Shown here: positions 56,898-64,000 of the stretch, piece after piece
Position numbering within the stretch: the stretch's first letter is position 1
How the letters are laid out: the number at the start of each line of letters is the position of its first letter
Origin: CAVSJO01 sp963728445
Lineage (GTDB): Bacteria > Gemmatimonadota > Gemmatimonadetes > Longimicrobiales > RSA9
Direction of reading: 5' to 3'
Length of the DNA: 64,000 nucleotides
NCBI GenBank assembly: GCA_963728445.1
Contig: CAVSJO010000005.1
Location: forward strand, 1-64,000
Notes under the pieces: model-generated
What the model saw: only the letters and a program-made list of their open reading frames with translations
Databases searched by the model: none
Told to the model about the DNA's origin: nothing
Position numbers and translations under genes: made by a program

Positions 56898-57823
56898 GCC
56901 TGCTCGTCGTGGGCAGCGTCGCACTGGATTCCGTCGAGACGCCGTTCGGGCGGGCGGAAGACGCGCTGGGCGGCTCCGCCACCTACTTCAGCGCATCCGC
57001 GTCCCATTTCTGTGATGTGCAGGTCGTCGGCGTCGTGGGCGAGGATTTCCCGACGGGCAACCTGTCGTTCCTCTCGGACGCGGGCGTCGACCTGTCCGGC
57101 GTGTCCACGGTCCCCGGTGAGAGCTTCCGCTGGTCCGGTCGCTACACGTACGACCTGAACACCGCCAAGACGCTCGAGACGCGTCTCGGCGTCTTCGCCG
57201 ATTTCCGACCCGAGATCCCTGCCTCGTTCCGGGACGCGGAGTGGGTCTTCCTGGCGAACATCGACCCCGTCCTCCAGCTCGACGTCCTCGAGCAGGTTCG
57301 CTCGCCCCGCCTCGTCGCCTGCGACACCATGAACTTCTGGATCGACGGCAAGCGGGACGACCTGGTCCGCCTGCTCGCCCGCGTCAACGTGCTGCTGGTG
57401 AACGACGCGGAGATCCGTGCCCTGACCGGTGAGCACAACCTGGTCCGCGCCGCCCGCTGGGTGCAGGAGCGCGGACCGGACATCGTCGTGGTGAAGAAGG
57501 GCGAGCACGGCGCCATGCTCTTCAACCGGGACGTCATCTTCTACGTCCCGGGATTCCCCCTCGAAGACATCTTCGACCCGACGGGTGCGGGAGACGCCTT
57601 CGCCGGCGGCTTCCTGGGCCACGTCGCCCGCGCCGGCACCTTTGCGCCCGACGAGCTGCGCCGCGCCATGGTCTACGGCTCCGCCATGGGCTCGTTCGCC
57701 GTCGAGCGCTTCAGTGTGGACCGGTTCCGCGAGCTGCGCCCCGAGGAGATCGAGCAGCGCGTGCGCGATTTCCGGGAGCTCACCGCCTTCGAGCACGCTC
57801 TCGGGGCCGGCGCCGGTGTCTGA
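56894..57823 (+). CDS. PfkB-family sugar/nucleoside kinase
   Basis: An ATP-dependent kinase of 309 residues in the ribokinase superfamily. N-terminal VGSVALDSVETPFG and GGSATYFSASASHF, then the ATP and catalytic motif DPTGAGDAFAGGFLGH with the catalytic Asp. Motifs do not separate ribokinase, fructokinase and adenosine kinase. Its position between argS and purM might suggest a nucleoside or ribose substrate (inference). ATG 56894 overlaps the argS stop; its own end overlaps the purM GTG by 8 bp. Confidence 0.87.
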   Translation: MSLLVVGSVALDSVETPFGRAEDALGGSATYFSASASHFCDVQVVGVVGEDFPTGNLSFLSDAGVDLSGVSTVPGESFRWSGRYTYDLNTAKTLETRLGVFADFRPEIPASFRDAEWVFLANIDPVLQLDVLEQVRSPRLVACDTMNFWIDGKRDDLVRLLARVNVLLVNDAEIRALTGEHNLVRAARWVQERGPDIVVVKKGEHGAMLFNRDVIFYVPGFPLEDIFDPTGAGDAFAGGFLGHVARAGTFAPDELRRAMVYGSAMGSFAVERFSVDRFRELRPEEIEQRVRDFRELTAFEHALGAGAGV

Positions 57824-58856
57824 CGCGGCACAGGGCCTCAGCTACCGCGACTCCGGCGTCGACCGGGACGTCGCGGCCCGGGCGAAGCGGCGCATCGCAG
57901 AGCTCGTCGCCTCGACCCGCGTCCAGGGAGTCCTGTCCGGCGAGGGCGCGTTCGGCGGCCAGTTCCGCGTGCCCGCAGGCGTAGACTCGCCCGTCCTCGT
58001 GGCCAGCGCGGACGGCGTCGGCACGAAGCTGAAGGTCGCCATGCTCGCCGGCCGCCACGACACCGTGGGCGAGGACCTGGTGAACCATTGCGTCGACGAC
58101 ATCCTCGTCGAGGGTGGCCGCCCCCTCTTCTTCCTCGACTACATCGGCATGGGGCGCCTCGAGGAGGGCACCGTCGAGGCCCTCGTCGAGGGCGTTGCCC
58201 GGGGCTGCCGCGCCAACGGTTGCGCCCTGCTGGGCGGCGAAACGGCGGAGATGCCGGACTTCTACGCCCCCGGCGAGTACGACCTGGCCGGCTTCATCGT
58301 AGGCCTCGTCGCCGAGCACGACCGCCCGGGTGCCGACCGCGTCCGGGACGGGGACGCCCTCGTCGCGCTCGCCTCCAGCGGTTTCCACACGAACGGCTAT
58401 TCGCTCCTGCGACGAATCCTCTTCGACCGGCTCGGCCTCGACGTCGACGCCCCGTTCCCGGGCTCCGACGACACCGTTGGCGACGTCCTGCTGCGCGTCC
58501 ACCGCTCGTATCTGCCCTCGGTGGCCCCGCTCCTCGACGACGGCCTCGTCCACGCCCTCGCCCACATCACCGGTGGCGGCCTGCCCGAGAACCTGGCCCG
58601 CGTCATGCCCGCGGGACTCGAGGGCCGGGTGCGTCGCGACTCGTGGACGCCGCCCTCCGAGTTCACGACCATCATGCGCCTCGGCGGCGTGGACGCGCTC
58701 GAGATGTTCGAGACCTTCAACATGGGCGTCGGGATGGTCCTGGCCGTCGACGCGTCGGACGCCGACGCCGTCGTGGACCGGCTCGCCGCCGCGGACCAGC
58801 GGGCGTGGATCGCCGGCGTGGTCGCCCGTGGCGACGCCGGCGTAGTCCTGGAATAG
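57816..58856 (+). CDS. purM: Phosphoribosylformylglycinamidine cyclo-ligase (AIR synthetase)
   Basis: The fifth step of purine biosynthesis: ATP-dependent closure of FGAM to AIR. The protein has 346 residues. It shows LSYRDSGVDRDVAARAKRRI, the ATP-binding ASADGVGTKLKVA, LLGGETAEMPDFYAPGEYDL, ITGGGLPENLARV and FNMGVGMVLAVD, all in family positions. GTG 57816 lies inside the end of the PfkB gene and gives the correct N-terminus; the longer frame beginning at 57585 is a shadow. Confidence 0.95.
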   Translation: MSDAAQGLSYRDSGVDRDVAARAKRRIAELVASTRVQGVLSGEGAFGGQFRVPAGVDSPVLVASADGVGTKLKVAMLAGRHDTVGEDLVNHCVDDILVEGGRPLFFLDYIGMGRLEEGTVEALVEGVARGCRANGCALLGGETAEMPDFYAPGEYDLAGFIVGLVAEHDRPGADRVRDGDALVALASSGFHTNGYSLLRRILFDRLGLDVDAPFPGSDDTVGDVLLRVHRSYLPSVAPLLDDGLVHALAHITGGGLPENLARVMPAGLEGRVRRDSWTPPSEFTTIMRLGGVDALEMFETFNMGVGMVLAVDASDADAVVDRLAAADQRAWIAGVVARGDAGVVLE

Positions 58857-58870
58857 GCGAGGAGGGGAGC

Positions 58871-59869
58871 ATGCGTCGTACGTCTCTGTCGCGCACGGTG
58901 CCACCGGTGCTGATCGCCGCGTGCGTTCTGGCCGGGTTGCCGTCGGCCGGTCGGGCCCAGCTCACGGACCGCTGCGAAGCCGCAGCCCAGGGCGTCGACC
59001 GCGCGCTGCGGTACTGCAACCTGGTCGCTCGCACCGTCGAGCTGACCCAGCCGCGACTGGGCATCGGGATCACCGGCGGCAACCCCGTGCCCGGCACGTT
59101 CAGCACGCTGGGTCTGCGCGTCGGCTCACTGCCGCGCTTCAGCATCGACGTGCGGGGCACGGTCGTCGCCACGAAGGTCCCCGACATCCGGCAGGAGGAC
59201 ACGGGCGAGCGACTGACGTTTCCGCTGGGGAGCGTCGCGGCGGACGCGGCGGTCGGCGTCTTTCGCGGCTTCTCGCCCTCCTCGACCATGGGCGGCCTCT
59301 TCGCAGTCGATCTGCTCGGCAGCCTCGGCACCATCCCGATCCCGGGCGGGGAGGGCTTCGCACAGGCCAACCCGATCACGTGGGGGGCAGGCGCCCGGCT
59401 GGGTCTCGTGCGGGAATCCTTCGAGGTTCCCGGCGTCTCCCTGAGCGGCACGTACCACCACGTGCCGGAGGTCGTCTACGGGGACCCCGCGCTGCAGAGC
59501 TACGACGCCTACTTCCGCGCGGACCTGGACGTCACGAGCTGGCGCCTGGGCGTGAGCAAGAACGTAGCGTTCGTGGCCGTCGCCGCCGGACTCGGCTATG
59601 ACCACTACCGGAGCGAGGTGGCGTTCGGCGCCGCCGTCCACGACCAGGGCGTCACCGCCACGGCCGTCGTTCCGCCCACGGAGGTCACGTCCCACCGGAC
59701 GTCGGCGTTCGCCAACGTCGCCCTCAACTTCGTGCTCATCAACCTGGTGGGGGAGGTCGGCTGGCAGCAGGGCACCACGCTGTCCGAGGTGCCGCTGCCG
59801 CCCAAGGCCGAGCTGCACCCGAGGGAAGGCGCCCTGTTCGGGAGCCTCGCGCTGCGCCTCGCGATGTAG
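58871..59869 (+). CDS. Predicted outer-membrane beta-barrel protein, unknown function
   Basis: A protein of 332 residues with a signal peptide (PPVLIAACVLAGLPSAGRAQ). The mature part alternates hydrophobic and polar residues with many Gly and aromatic residues (LGIGITGGNPVPGTFSTLGL, SLSGTYHHVPEVVYG, AFVAVAAGLGYDHY), as in a small beta-barrel. No enzymatic motif is visible and I do not recognise the family. ATG 58871 has a strong GGAGGGG site just upstream. It lies 14 nt after purM and 17 nt before ribD. Confidence 0.68.
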   Translation: MRRTSLSRTVPPVLIAACVLAGLPSAGRAQLTDRCEAAAQGVDRALRYCNLVARTVELTQPRLGIGITGGNPVPGTFSTLGLRVGSLPRFSIDVRGTVVATKVPDIRQEDTGERLTFPLGSVAADAAVGVFRGFSPSSTMGGLFAVDLLGSLGTIPIPGGEGFAQANPITWGAGARLGLVRESFEVPGVSLSGTYHHVPEVVYGDPALQSYDAYFRADLDVTSWRLGVSKNVAFVAVAAGLGYDHYRSEVAFGAAVHDQGVTATAVVPPTEVTSHRTSAFANVALNFVLINLVGEVGWQQGTTLSEVPLPPKAELHPREGALFGSLALRLAM

Positions 59870-59886
59870 CCGGGCCGCGCGCCGGG

Positions 59887-60984
59887 ATGTCCGCATCGGA
59901 GGATCACCGCCACATGCGCCGCGCCCTCGACCTCGCCGAGGCCGGCTGGGGTCGCGTCCACCCCAACCCTCTCGTCGGCGCCGTCGTCGTTCGGGACGGG
60001 GAGGTGGTGGGGGAGGGCGCGCACCGGGAGTTCGGGGAGGCCCACGCCGAGATCGAGGCGCTGCGCGCGGCGGGCGAGGCGGCTGCCGGGGCGACGCTCT
60101 ACGTGACCCTCGAGCCGTGCGCCCACCACGGCAAGACGCCGCCCTGCACGGACGCCGTGCTGTCCGCGGGCGTGCGCCGGCTCGTTTACGCTGCGGCGGA
60201 TGCGAGCCCGGAGGCCGCCGGCGGCGCGGCACGTCTCGCGGCGCAGGGCGTGGAGGTGACAGGCGGCGTGGAGGCGGAGGCGGCGCGGGTCCAGAACGCC
60301 GCATTCTTCCACGCGCTCGGGGGCAGGGGCCCCTGGACGGTCCTCAAGTACGCGCTTTCCGTGGACGGCAGGCTGGCGCGGCGATCAGGCGAGCCGACGC
60401 GGGTGACGGGCGACGTCGCCCGGCGCGACGCGCACCGGCTGCGCGCCGGGTTCGACGCGATTATCATCGGCGCCGGCACCGCGGCAGTGGACGACCCACT
60501 GCTGACCGCGCGGGGCGACGTGCGACCTCGGGTTCCGCCGCTTCGGGTCGTGGTCGACGCGGAGGCGCGCCTCGCTCCCGGGAGCCGGCTGTTCCGGACG
60601 GTGGAGGAGGCGCCGGTCCGGGTCTACCACGCGCCGGACGCCGCGGAGTCCCGCGTTGCTACGCTGCGCGCCGCGGGGATCGAGGCACGTGCGGTTTCGC
60701 GAGCGGAGGGCGGACTCGATCTGGCCGCGGTGCTGGAGGACCTGCACGCCGGTGGCGCCCGCGCCGTCCTCTGCGAGGGCGGCGGCCGTCTCGGCGCCGC
60801 GCTGCTGGCCGGCGACCGGGTCGACCGACTCATCACGTACGTTGCGCCGGTCCTCTTCGGACGCGGCGGCGTCGACGCGTTCGACGGCCCGGTCCCCGAT
60901 GGCGCGGCCTGGCGGCGGACGCGCGTCGCCGTGCTGGGTGACGACGTGCGCCTGGACTACGACCGGCGGCGAGAGGACGACTGA
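59887..60984 (+). CDS. ribD: Riboflavin biosynthesis deaminase/reductase
   Basis: Bifunctional enzyme for two steps of riboflavin synthesis: deamination of the GTP-derived pyrimidine, then NADPH reduction of its ribosyl side chain. The protein has 365 residues. The deaminase domain carries the zinc motif with H53-A-E55 and PCAHHGKTPPC (C78, C87). The reductase domain (about 148-365) starts at WTVLKYALSVDGRLA and includes CEGGGRLGAALL. It opens a rib cluster in the order D-E-BA-H, with ribE only 1 nt away. Confidence 0.95.
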   Translation: MSASEDHRHMRRALDLAEAGWGRVHPNPLVGAVVVRDGEVVGEGAHREFGEAHAEIEALRAAGEAAAGATLYVTLEPCAHHGKTPPCTDAVLSAGVRRLVYAAADASPEAAGGAARLAAQGVEVTGGVEAEAARVQNAAFFHALGGRGPWTVLKYALSVDGRLARRSGEPTRVTGDVARRDAHRLRAGFDAIIIGAGTAAVDDPLLTARGDVRPRVPPLRVVVDAEARLAPGSRLFRTVEEAPVRVYHAPDAAESRVATLRAAGIEARAVSRAEGGLDLAAVLEDLHAGGARAVLCEGGGRLGAALLAGDRVDRLITYVAPVLFGRGGVDAFDGPVPDGAAWRRTRVAVLGDDVRLDYDRRREDD

Positions 60985-60985
60985 C

Positions 60986-61648
60986 GTGTTCACGGGCATC
61001 GTGCGGGAGACGGGACGGGTCGAGGCGGCGGAGGCGCGCGGCAACGGGCGCGTCCTCCGGATTCGGGCGCCGCAGACGGCCCCCACCCTCTCGGAAGGCG
61101 ACTCGATCGCAGTGGACGGCGTTTGCCAGACCGTGGTCTCCGTGGATGGAGGGGCGTTCACGGTCGAGGCGATCGCGACGACGCTCTCGCGCACGACGCT
61201 CGGCCGTCTCGCGGTGGGCGACCCCGTGAACCTGGAGCCGGCGCTGGGTCTCGGCGAGGCGCTCGGCGGACACCTGGTCCAGGGGCACGTGGACGGGGTC
61301 GGGGAGGTGACGCGGGTGGAGCGACAGGGTGAGCACGTGCTGCTGGAGGTGCGGGTGCCGCCGGTCGTGGCGGAGGTCACGGTGCTGCACGGCTCCATCG
61401 CGATCCAGGGTGTCAGCCTCACGGTGAACGACCGCCCCGGACCCGACCGGGTGGAGGTCGCGCTCATCCCGATGACGTGGGACCGGACGACGCTGTCAGG
61501 CCTGCGGCCCGGCGACGAGGTGAACCTGGAGGGGGACATGCTCGGTCGCTTCGTGGTCGACTACCTGAAGCGAACGGGCGGGATCGGTGTATGGAGCAAC
61601 GCCGCGAGCCCGGAGCTCGGGTCCGGTGACGAACAGGGCAGGGGATGA
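60986..61648 (+). CDS. ribE: Riboflavin synthase, alpha chain
   Basis: Dismutates two 6,7-dimethyl-8-ribityllumazine molecules into riboflavin plus the pyrimidine precursor. The 220-residue protein has the two tandem lumazine-binding barrels. The first begins MFTGIVRETGRVEAAE with DGVCQTVVSVDGGAFTVEA; the second begins at GHLVQGHVDGVGEVTRVE with GVSLTVNDRPGPDRVEVALI. GTG 60986 follows ribD by one base. The C-terminal ~15 residues are a Gly/Ser-rich extension. Confidence 0.95.
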   Translation: MFTGIVRETGRVEAAEARGNGRVLRIRAPQTAPTLSEGDSIAVDGVCQTVVSVDGGAFTVEAIATTLSRTTLGRLAVGDPVNLEPALGLGEALGGHLVQGHVDGVGEVTRVERQGEHVLLEVRVPPVVAEVTVLHGSIAIQGVSLTVNDRPGPDRVEVALIPMTWDRTTLSGLRPGDEVNLEGDMLGRFVVDYLKRTGGIGVWSNAASPELGSGDEQGRG

Positions 61649-61652
61649 GGCG

Positions 61653-62897
61653 ATGGGCTTCGACCGCGTCGAGGACGCGATACAGGACATCCGGGAGGGC
61701 AGACTGGTCATCGTCGCGGACGACGAGGACCGGGAGAACGAGGGCGACCTCGTGGCCGCGGCGACGTTCGCAACGCCCGAGCTGGTGAACTTCATGGCGG
61801 TGCACGGTCGCGGACTCATCTGCGTGGCGATGCCGCCGGATCGGGCCGACGCCCTGGACCTGCCGCTCATGGCGGAGATCAACAAGGAAGGCTTCGGTAC
61901 GGCGTTCACCGTCTCGGTCGACGCGCACCCCCGCTACGGCACGACGACCGGCATCAGCGCAGCGGACCGCTCGCGGACGATCCAGCTCCTGGCGGACGAG
62001 GAGACGAACCCCGGCGACCTGCGTCGACCCGGTCACGTCTTCCCGCTTCGCGCGGTCCCGGGCGGGGTGCTCCGGCGGGTGGGACAGACCGAGGCCTCCG
62101 TCGACCTGGCCCGGCTGGCGGGTCTGCCGCCCGTCGGGGTGATCTGTGAGATCATGAACGAAGACGGGACGATGGCCCGGCGGCCGCAGCTCGAGACGTT
62201 CGCCCGGGAGCACGGGCTGCGCTTCGTGACCGTCGCCGACATCGTCGCCTATCGACTGCGCACGGAGCGCCTCGTGCGCCGCGTGGCCGAGGCCATGCTG
62301 CCGACGCGCCACGGCGACTTCCGCGTCATCGCCTACGCCAACCAGATCGACGGGCGCGAGCACGTCGCCCTCGTGAAGGGCGACATCGGCGGCCGCAAGG
62401 ACGTGCTCGTCCGCATGCACTCCGAGTGCCTCACGGGGGACGTGTTCCACTCCGCCCGCTGCGACTGCGGTGAGCAGCTCCACGCCGCGATGCGGCGCAT
62501 CGACGAGGAAGGGCAGGGCGCCGTCGTGTACCTCCGACAGGAGGGACGCGGCATCGGCCTGGCGAACAAGATCCGGGCGTACGCACTCCAGGATGAGGGA
62601 CAGGACACCGTCGAGGCCAACGAATCCCTCGGCTTCAAGCCGGACCTCCGGGACTACGGCATCGGCGCCCAGATCCTGCTGGATCTCGGGCTCTCTTCCA
62701 TCCGTCTGCTCACGAACAACCCCCGCAAGGTCGTCGGCCTCGAGGGCTACGACCTCATGATCACCGGTCGGGAGCCGATCCAGATCCGACCCACGGACCA
62801 CAACCTGGGCTACCTGGTGACGAAGCGGGAAAAGCTGGGCCACATCCTCACCGGTCTCGACGTCGAGCCGGGCTCCGGGAACGGGGAGCGGAAGTGA
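61653..62897 (+). CDS. ribBA: Bifunctional DHBP synthase / GTP cyclohydrolase II
   Basis: Supplies both precursors of lumazine: 3,4-dihydroxybutanone phosphate from ribulose 5-phosphate, and the pyrimidine from GTP. The 414-residue protein has the RibB domain (about 1-205; DDEDRENEGD at 23-32, GTTTGISAADRSRTI, RPGHVFPLRA) and the RibA domain. RibA has zinc Cys residues in SECLTGDVFHSARCDCGEQL, YLRQEGRGIGLANKIRAYAL and LLTNNPRKV. ATG 61653 is chosen over an ATG 22 codons upstream, which would overlap ribE and lies before the family start. Confidence 0.95.
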   Translation: MGFDRVEDAIQDIREGRLVIVADDEDRENEGDLVAAATFATPELVNFMAVHGRGLICVAMPPDRADALDLPLMAEINKEGFGTAFTVSVDAHPRYGTTTGISAADRSRTIQLLADEETNPGDLRRPGHVFPLRAVPGGVLRRVGQTEASVDLARLAGLPPVGVICEIMNEDGTMARRPQLETFAREHGLRFVTVADIVAYRLRTERLVRRVAEAMLPTRHGDFRVIAYANQIDGREHVALVKGDIGGRKDVLVRMHSECLTGDVFHSARCDCGEQLHAAMRRIDEEGQGAVVYLRQEGRGIGLANKIRAYALQDEGQDTVEANESLGFKPDLRDYGIGAQILLDLGLSSIRLLTNNPRKVVGLEGYDLMITGREPIQIRPTDHNLGYLVTKREKLGHILTGLDVEPGSGNGERK

Positions 62898-63358
62898 AGG
62901 AGCTTCGGGGCAGGCCCGCAGGGGCGGGCGTGCGCATTTCCGTCGTCGTCAGCCGGTTCAACGAAGCGATCACGACGGCGCTCCTGGAGGGCGCCCTCGA
63001 CTGTCTCCGGGACCACGGCGTCGACGGGGACGCCATCGAGGTCGTCCACGTCCCGGGCGCGTGGGAGCTGGCCGTCGCCGCGAAGCGCGCGGCCGACGCG
63101 GGAGCGGACGCAGTGCTCGCACTCGGCTGCATCATCCGCGGAGAGACGCCCCACTTCGACATCATCGCGGCCGAGACGGCGCGCGGGCTGGGCAGCGTCG
63201 CCCTCGAGACGGGCGTGCCGGTCGCGTTCGGCGTCCTCACCACGGAGAACCCGGAGCAGGCATGGGCCCGCGCCGGAGGACGGGACACGAACAAGGGCAG
63301 GGAAGCCGCTCTGGCGGCCCTCGAGATGGCCGACCTGCTGCGGGAGACGCGAAGCTGA
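62894..63358 (+). CDS. ribH: 6,7-dimethyl-8-ribityllumazine synthase
   Basis: Condenses the two ribBA/ribD products into lumazine. The protein has 154 residues, the usual size. Motifs: SVVVSRFNEAITTALLEGAL, HVPGAWELAVAAKRAA, ALGCIIRGETPHFDIIAAET and PVAFGVLTTENPEQAWARAG, with the catalytic His in the PHFD segment. GTG 62894 overlaps the ribBA stop as GTGA; its stop shares a base with the nusB ATG (TGATG). Confidence 0.95.
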   Translation: MKELRGRPAGAGVRISVVVSRFNEAITTALLEGALDCLRDHGVDGDAIEVVHVPGAWELAVAAKRAADAGADAVLALGCIIRGETPHFDIIAAETARGLGSVALETGVPVAFGVLTTENPEQAWARAGGRDTNKGREAALAALEMADLLRETRS

Positions 63359-63786
63359 TGCGTGACCGGACGCGCGCCCGCGGCTGGACCCTCCAGATCC
63401 TCTATGCGTGGGAGAGCCGGGGCGCAGAAGAGCCCCTGGACGCCGTGCGCGCCGAGTTCTTCCGCGACCGTCTCGTGGCGGAGGAGAGCCAGGAATACAT
63501 CCGGCGCCTCGTCGCGACGATCGCCGCCCACCGGCCGGAGATCGACCGGGCCGTCCAGGATTCCCTCACCAACTGGCGGCTGGAGCGTCTGTCCGTCATC
63601 GATCGGAACGTGCTGCGCCTGGCCGGAGGGGAGATGCTCTACCACCAGGACGTGCCGCCGCGCGTCGTGATCCAGGAGGCGATCCGCCTCTCCGACCGCT
63701 ACGGAACGCCCGAGAGCCCCCGATTCGTCAACGGCGTGCTGGATGCTCTCATGCGGAGCTCGGGCCGCGCCCACGCCGACCGCTGA
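63358..63786 (+). CDS. nusB: Transcription antitermination factor NusB
   Basis: An RNA-binding all-helical protein of 142 residues that acts with NusE in rRNA antitermination. It shows RTRARGWTLQILYAWESRG, DRAVQDSLTNWRLERLSVID, RNVLRLAGGEMLYHQDVPPR and VVIQEAIRLSDRYGTPESPR. The pairing ribH-nusB is conserved in many phyla. ATG 63358 shares its A with the ribH stop. Confidence 0.94.
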   Translation: MRDRTRARGWTLQILYAWESRGAEEPLDAVRAEFFRDRLVAEESQEYIRRLVATIAAHRPEIDRAVQDSLTNWRLERLSVIDRNVLRLAGGEMLYHQDVPPRVVIQEAIRLSDRYGTPESPRFVNGVLDALMRSSGRAHADR

Positions 63787-63794
63787 CGCGAGCC

Positions 63795-64000
63795 GTGTCC
63801 CTCGATCTCCTCGTCGTGAACTGGCAGGACCGGCTCAACCCCCAGGCGGGAGGCGCCGAGACCCACCTGCACGAGATCTACGGCCGCCTGGCCGAACGGG
63901 GCCACCGCGTCACGCTTCTGGTCTCCGGCTGGCCCGGTGCGCCGCCCCGGGAGCAGGTCGACGGCATGGATGTGCACCGGGTAGGCGGCCGTTATACATT
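63795..64000 (+). CDS. GT4-type glycosyltransferase, N-terminal fragment (runs off right edge)
   Basis: From GTG 63795 the frame stays open to the end of the window, giving about 68 residues: a Rossmann strand (LDLLVVNWQDRLNPQAGG), then AETHLHEIYGRLAERGHRVT, LLVSGWPGAPPRE and GMDVHRVGGRYT. The GGAE stretch and the order are typical of GT-B glycosyltransferases of family 4. Donor and acceptor cannot be told from this part. It begins 8 nt after nusB. Confidence 0.78.
   Translation, partial: MSLDLLVVNWQDRLNPQAGGAETHLHEIYGRLAERGHRVTLLVSGWPGAPPREQVDGMDVHRVGGRYT

Noticed and set aside
52671..56924. Very long antisense open frame (about 1417 codons) opposite the mutase-argS region
   Set aside because: It is a shadow of real genes, with low-complexity composition and no recognisable motif.

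Overview
The window is high-GC bacterial chromosome, densely coded, with GTG and TTG starts used freely and most neighbouring genes joined by 4-base ATGA or GTGA stop/start overlaps. A large set of one-component Ser/Thr kinases with TolB/PD40 beta-propeller sensors, C13- and gluzincin-like secreted peptidases, and an aroA-cmk-rpsA cluster all fit Gemmatimonadota. That placement is inference from gene content; no rRNA or other marker is present.

Positions 1-26578 (minus strand) hold a signalling array. In transcription order it reads: an uncharacterised lipoprotein (LIC_10091-like), a membrane Ser/Thr kinase without a propeller, a PP2C phosphatase, a kinase-propeller receptor, a membrane TolB-like/TPR protein, then seven complete kinase-propeller receptors and the start of another that runs off the left edge. 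Nearly all junctions overlap, so this looks like one translationally coupled operon. The kinase halves are almost interchangeable while the periplasmic halves fall into several unrelated-looking versions. Two pairs are recent paralogues: 2667-5351 with 10725-13406, and 5372-8038 with 20604-23267.

Positions 26846-40944 (plus strand) hold a MoxR/Bat-type operon: VWA/GATase-like membrane protein, C13-like caspase-fold protein without its catalytic Cys, TPR-gluzincin, DUF4159 protein, MoxR AAA+ ATPase, DUF58 protein, BatA/VWA protein and a long coiled-coil DUF4175-like protein. The DUF58 and DUF4175-like genes each carry a +1 frameshift in this sequence.

Positions 41114-46950 hold a small membrane protein, RNase Z, aroA, cmk and rpsA. 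Between cmk and rpsA lies a 394-bp element made of at least 14 mini-hairpins with 3-4 nt loops, arranged as two opposed arrays that are near-perfect inverted copies of each other. It fills the space from 2 nt after the cmk stop to 5 nt before the rpsA -35 box, and it is the most unusual non-coding structure in the window.

Positions 47083-54818 hold a propionyl-CoA/methylmalonyl-CoA module: carboxyltransferase, biotin carboxylase, separate biotin carrier and methylmalonyl-CoA mutase large subunit. A solute-binding-type lipoprotein precedes it and an RNA methyltransferase sits inside it. Positions 54837-64000 are housekeeping: FmdB zinc ribbon, argS, PfkB kinase, purM, an outer-membrane protein, ribD-ribE-ribBA-ribH, nusB, and the start of a glycosyltransferase. 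No tRNA, rRNA, CRISPR array or insertion sequence was seen.
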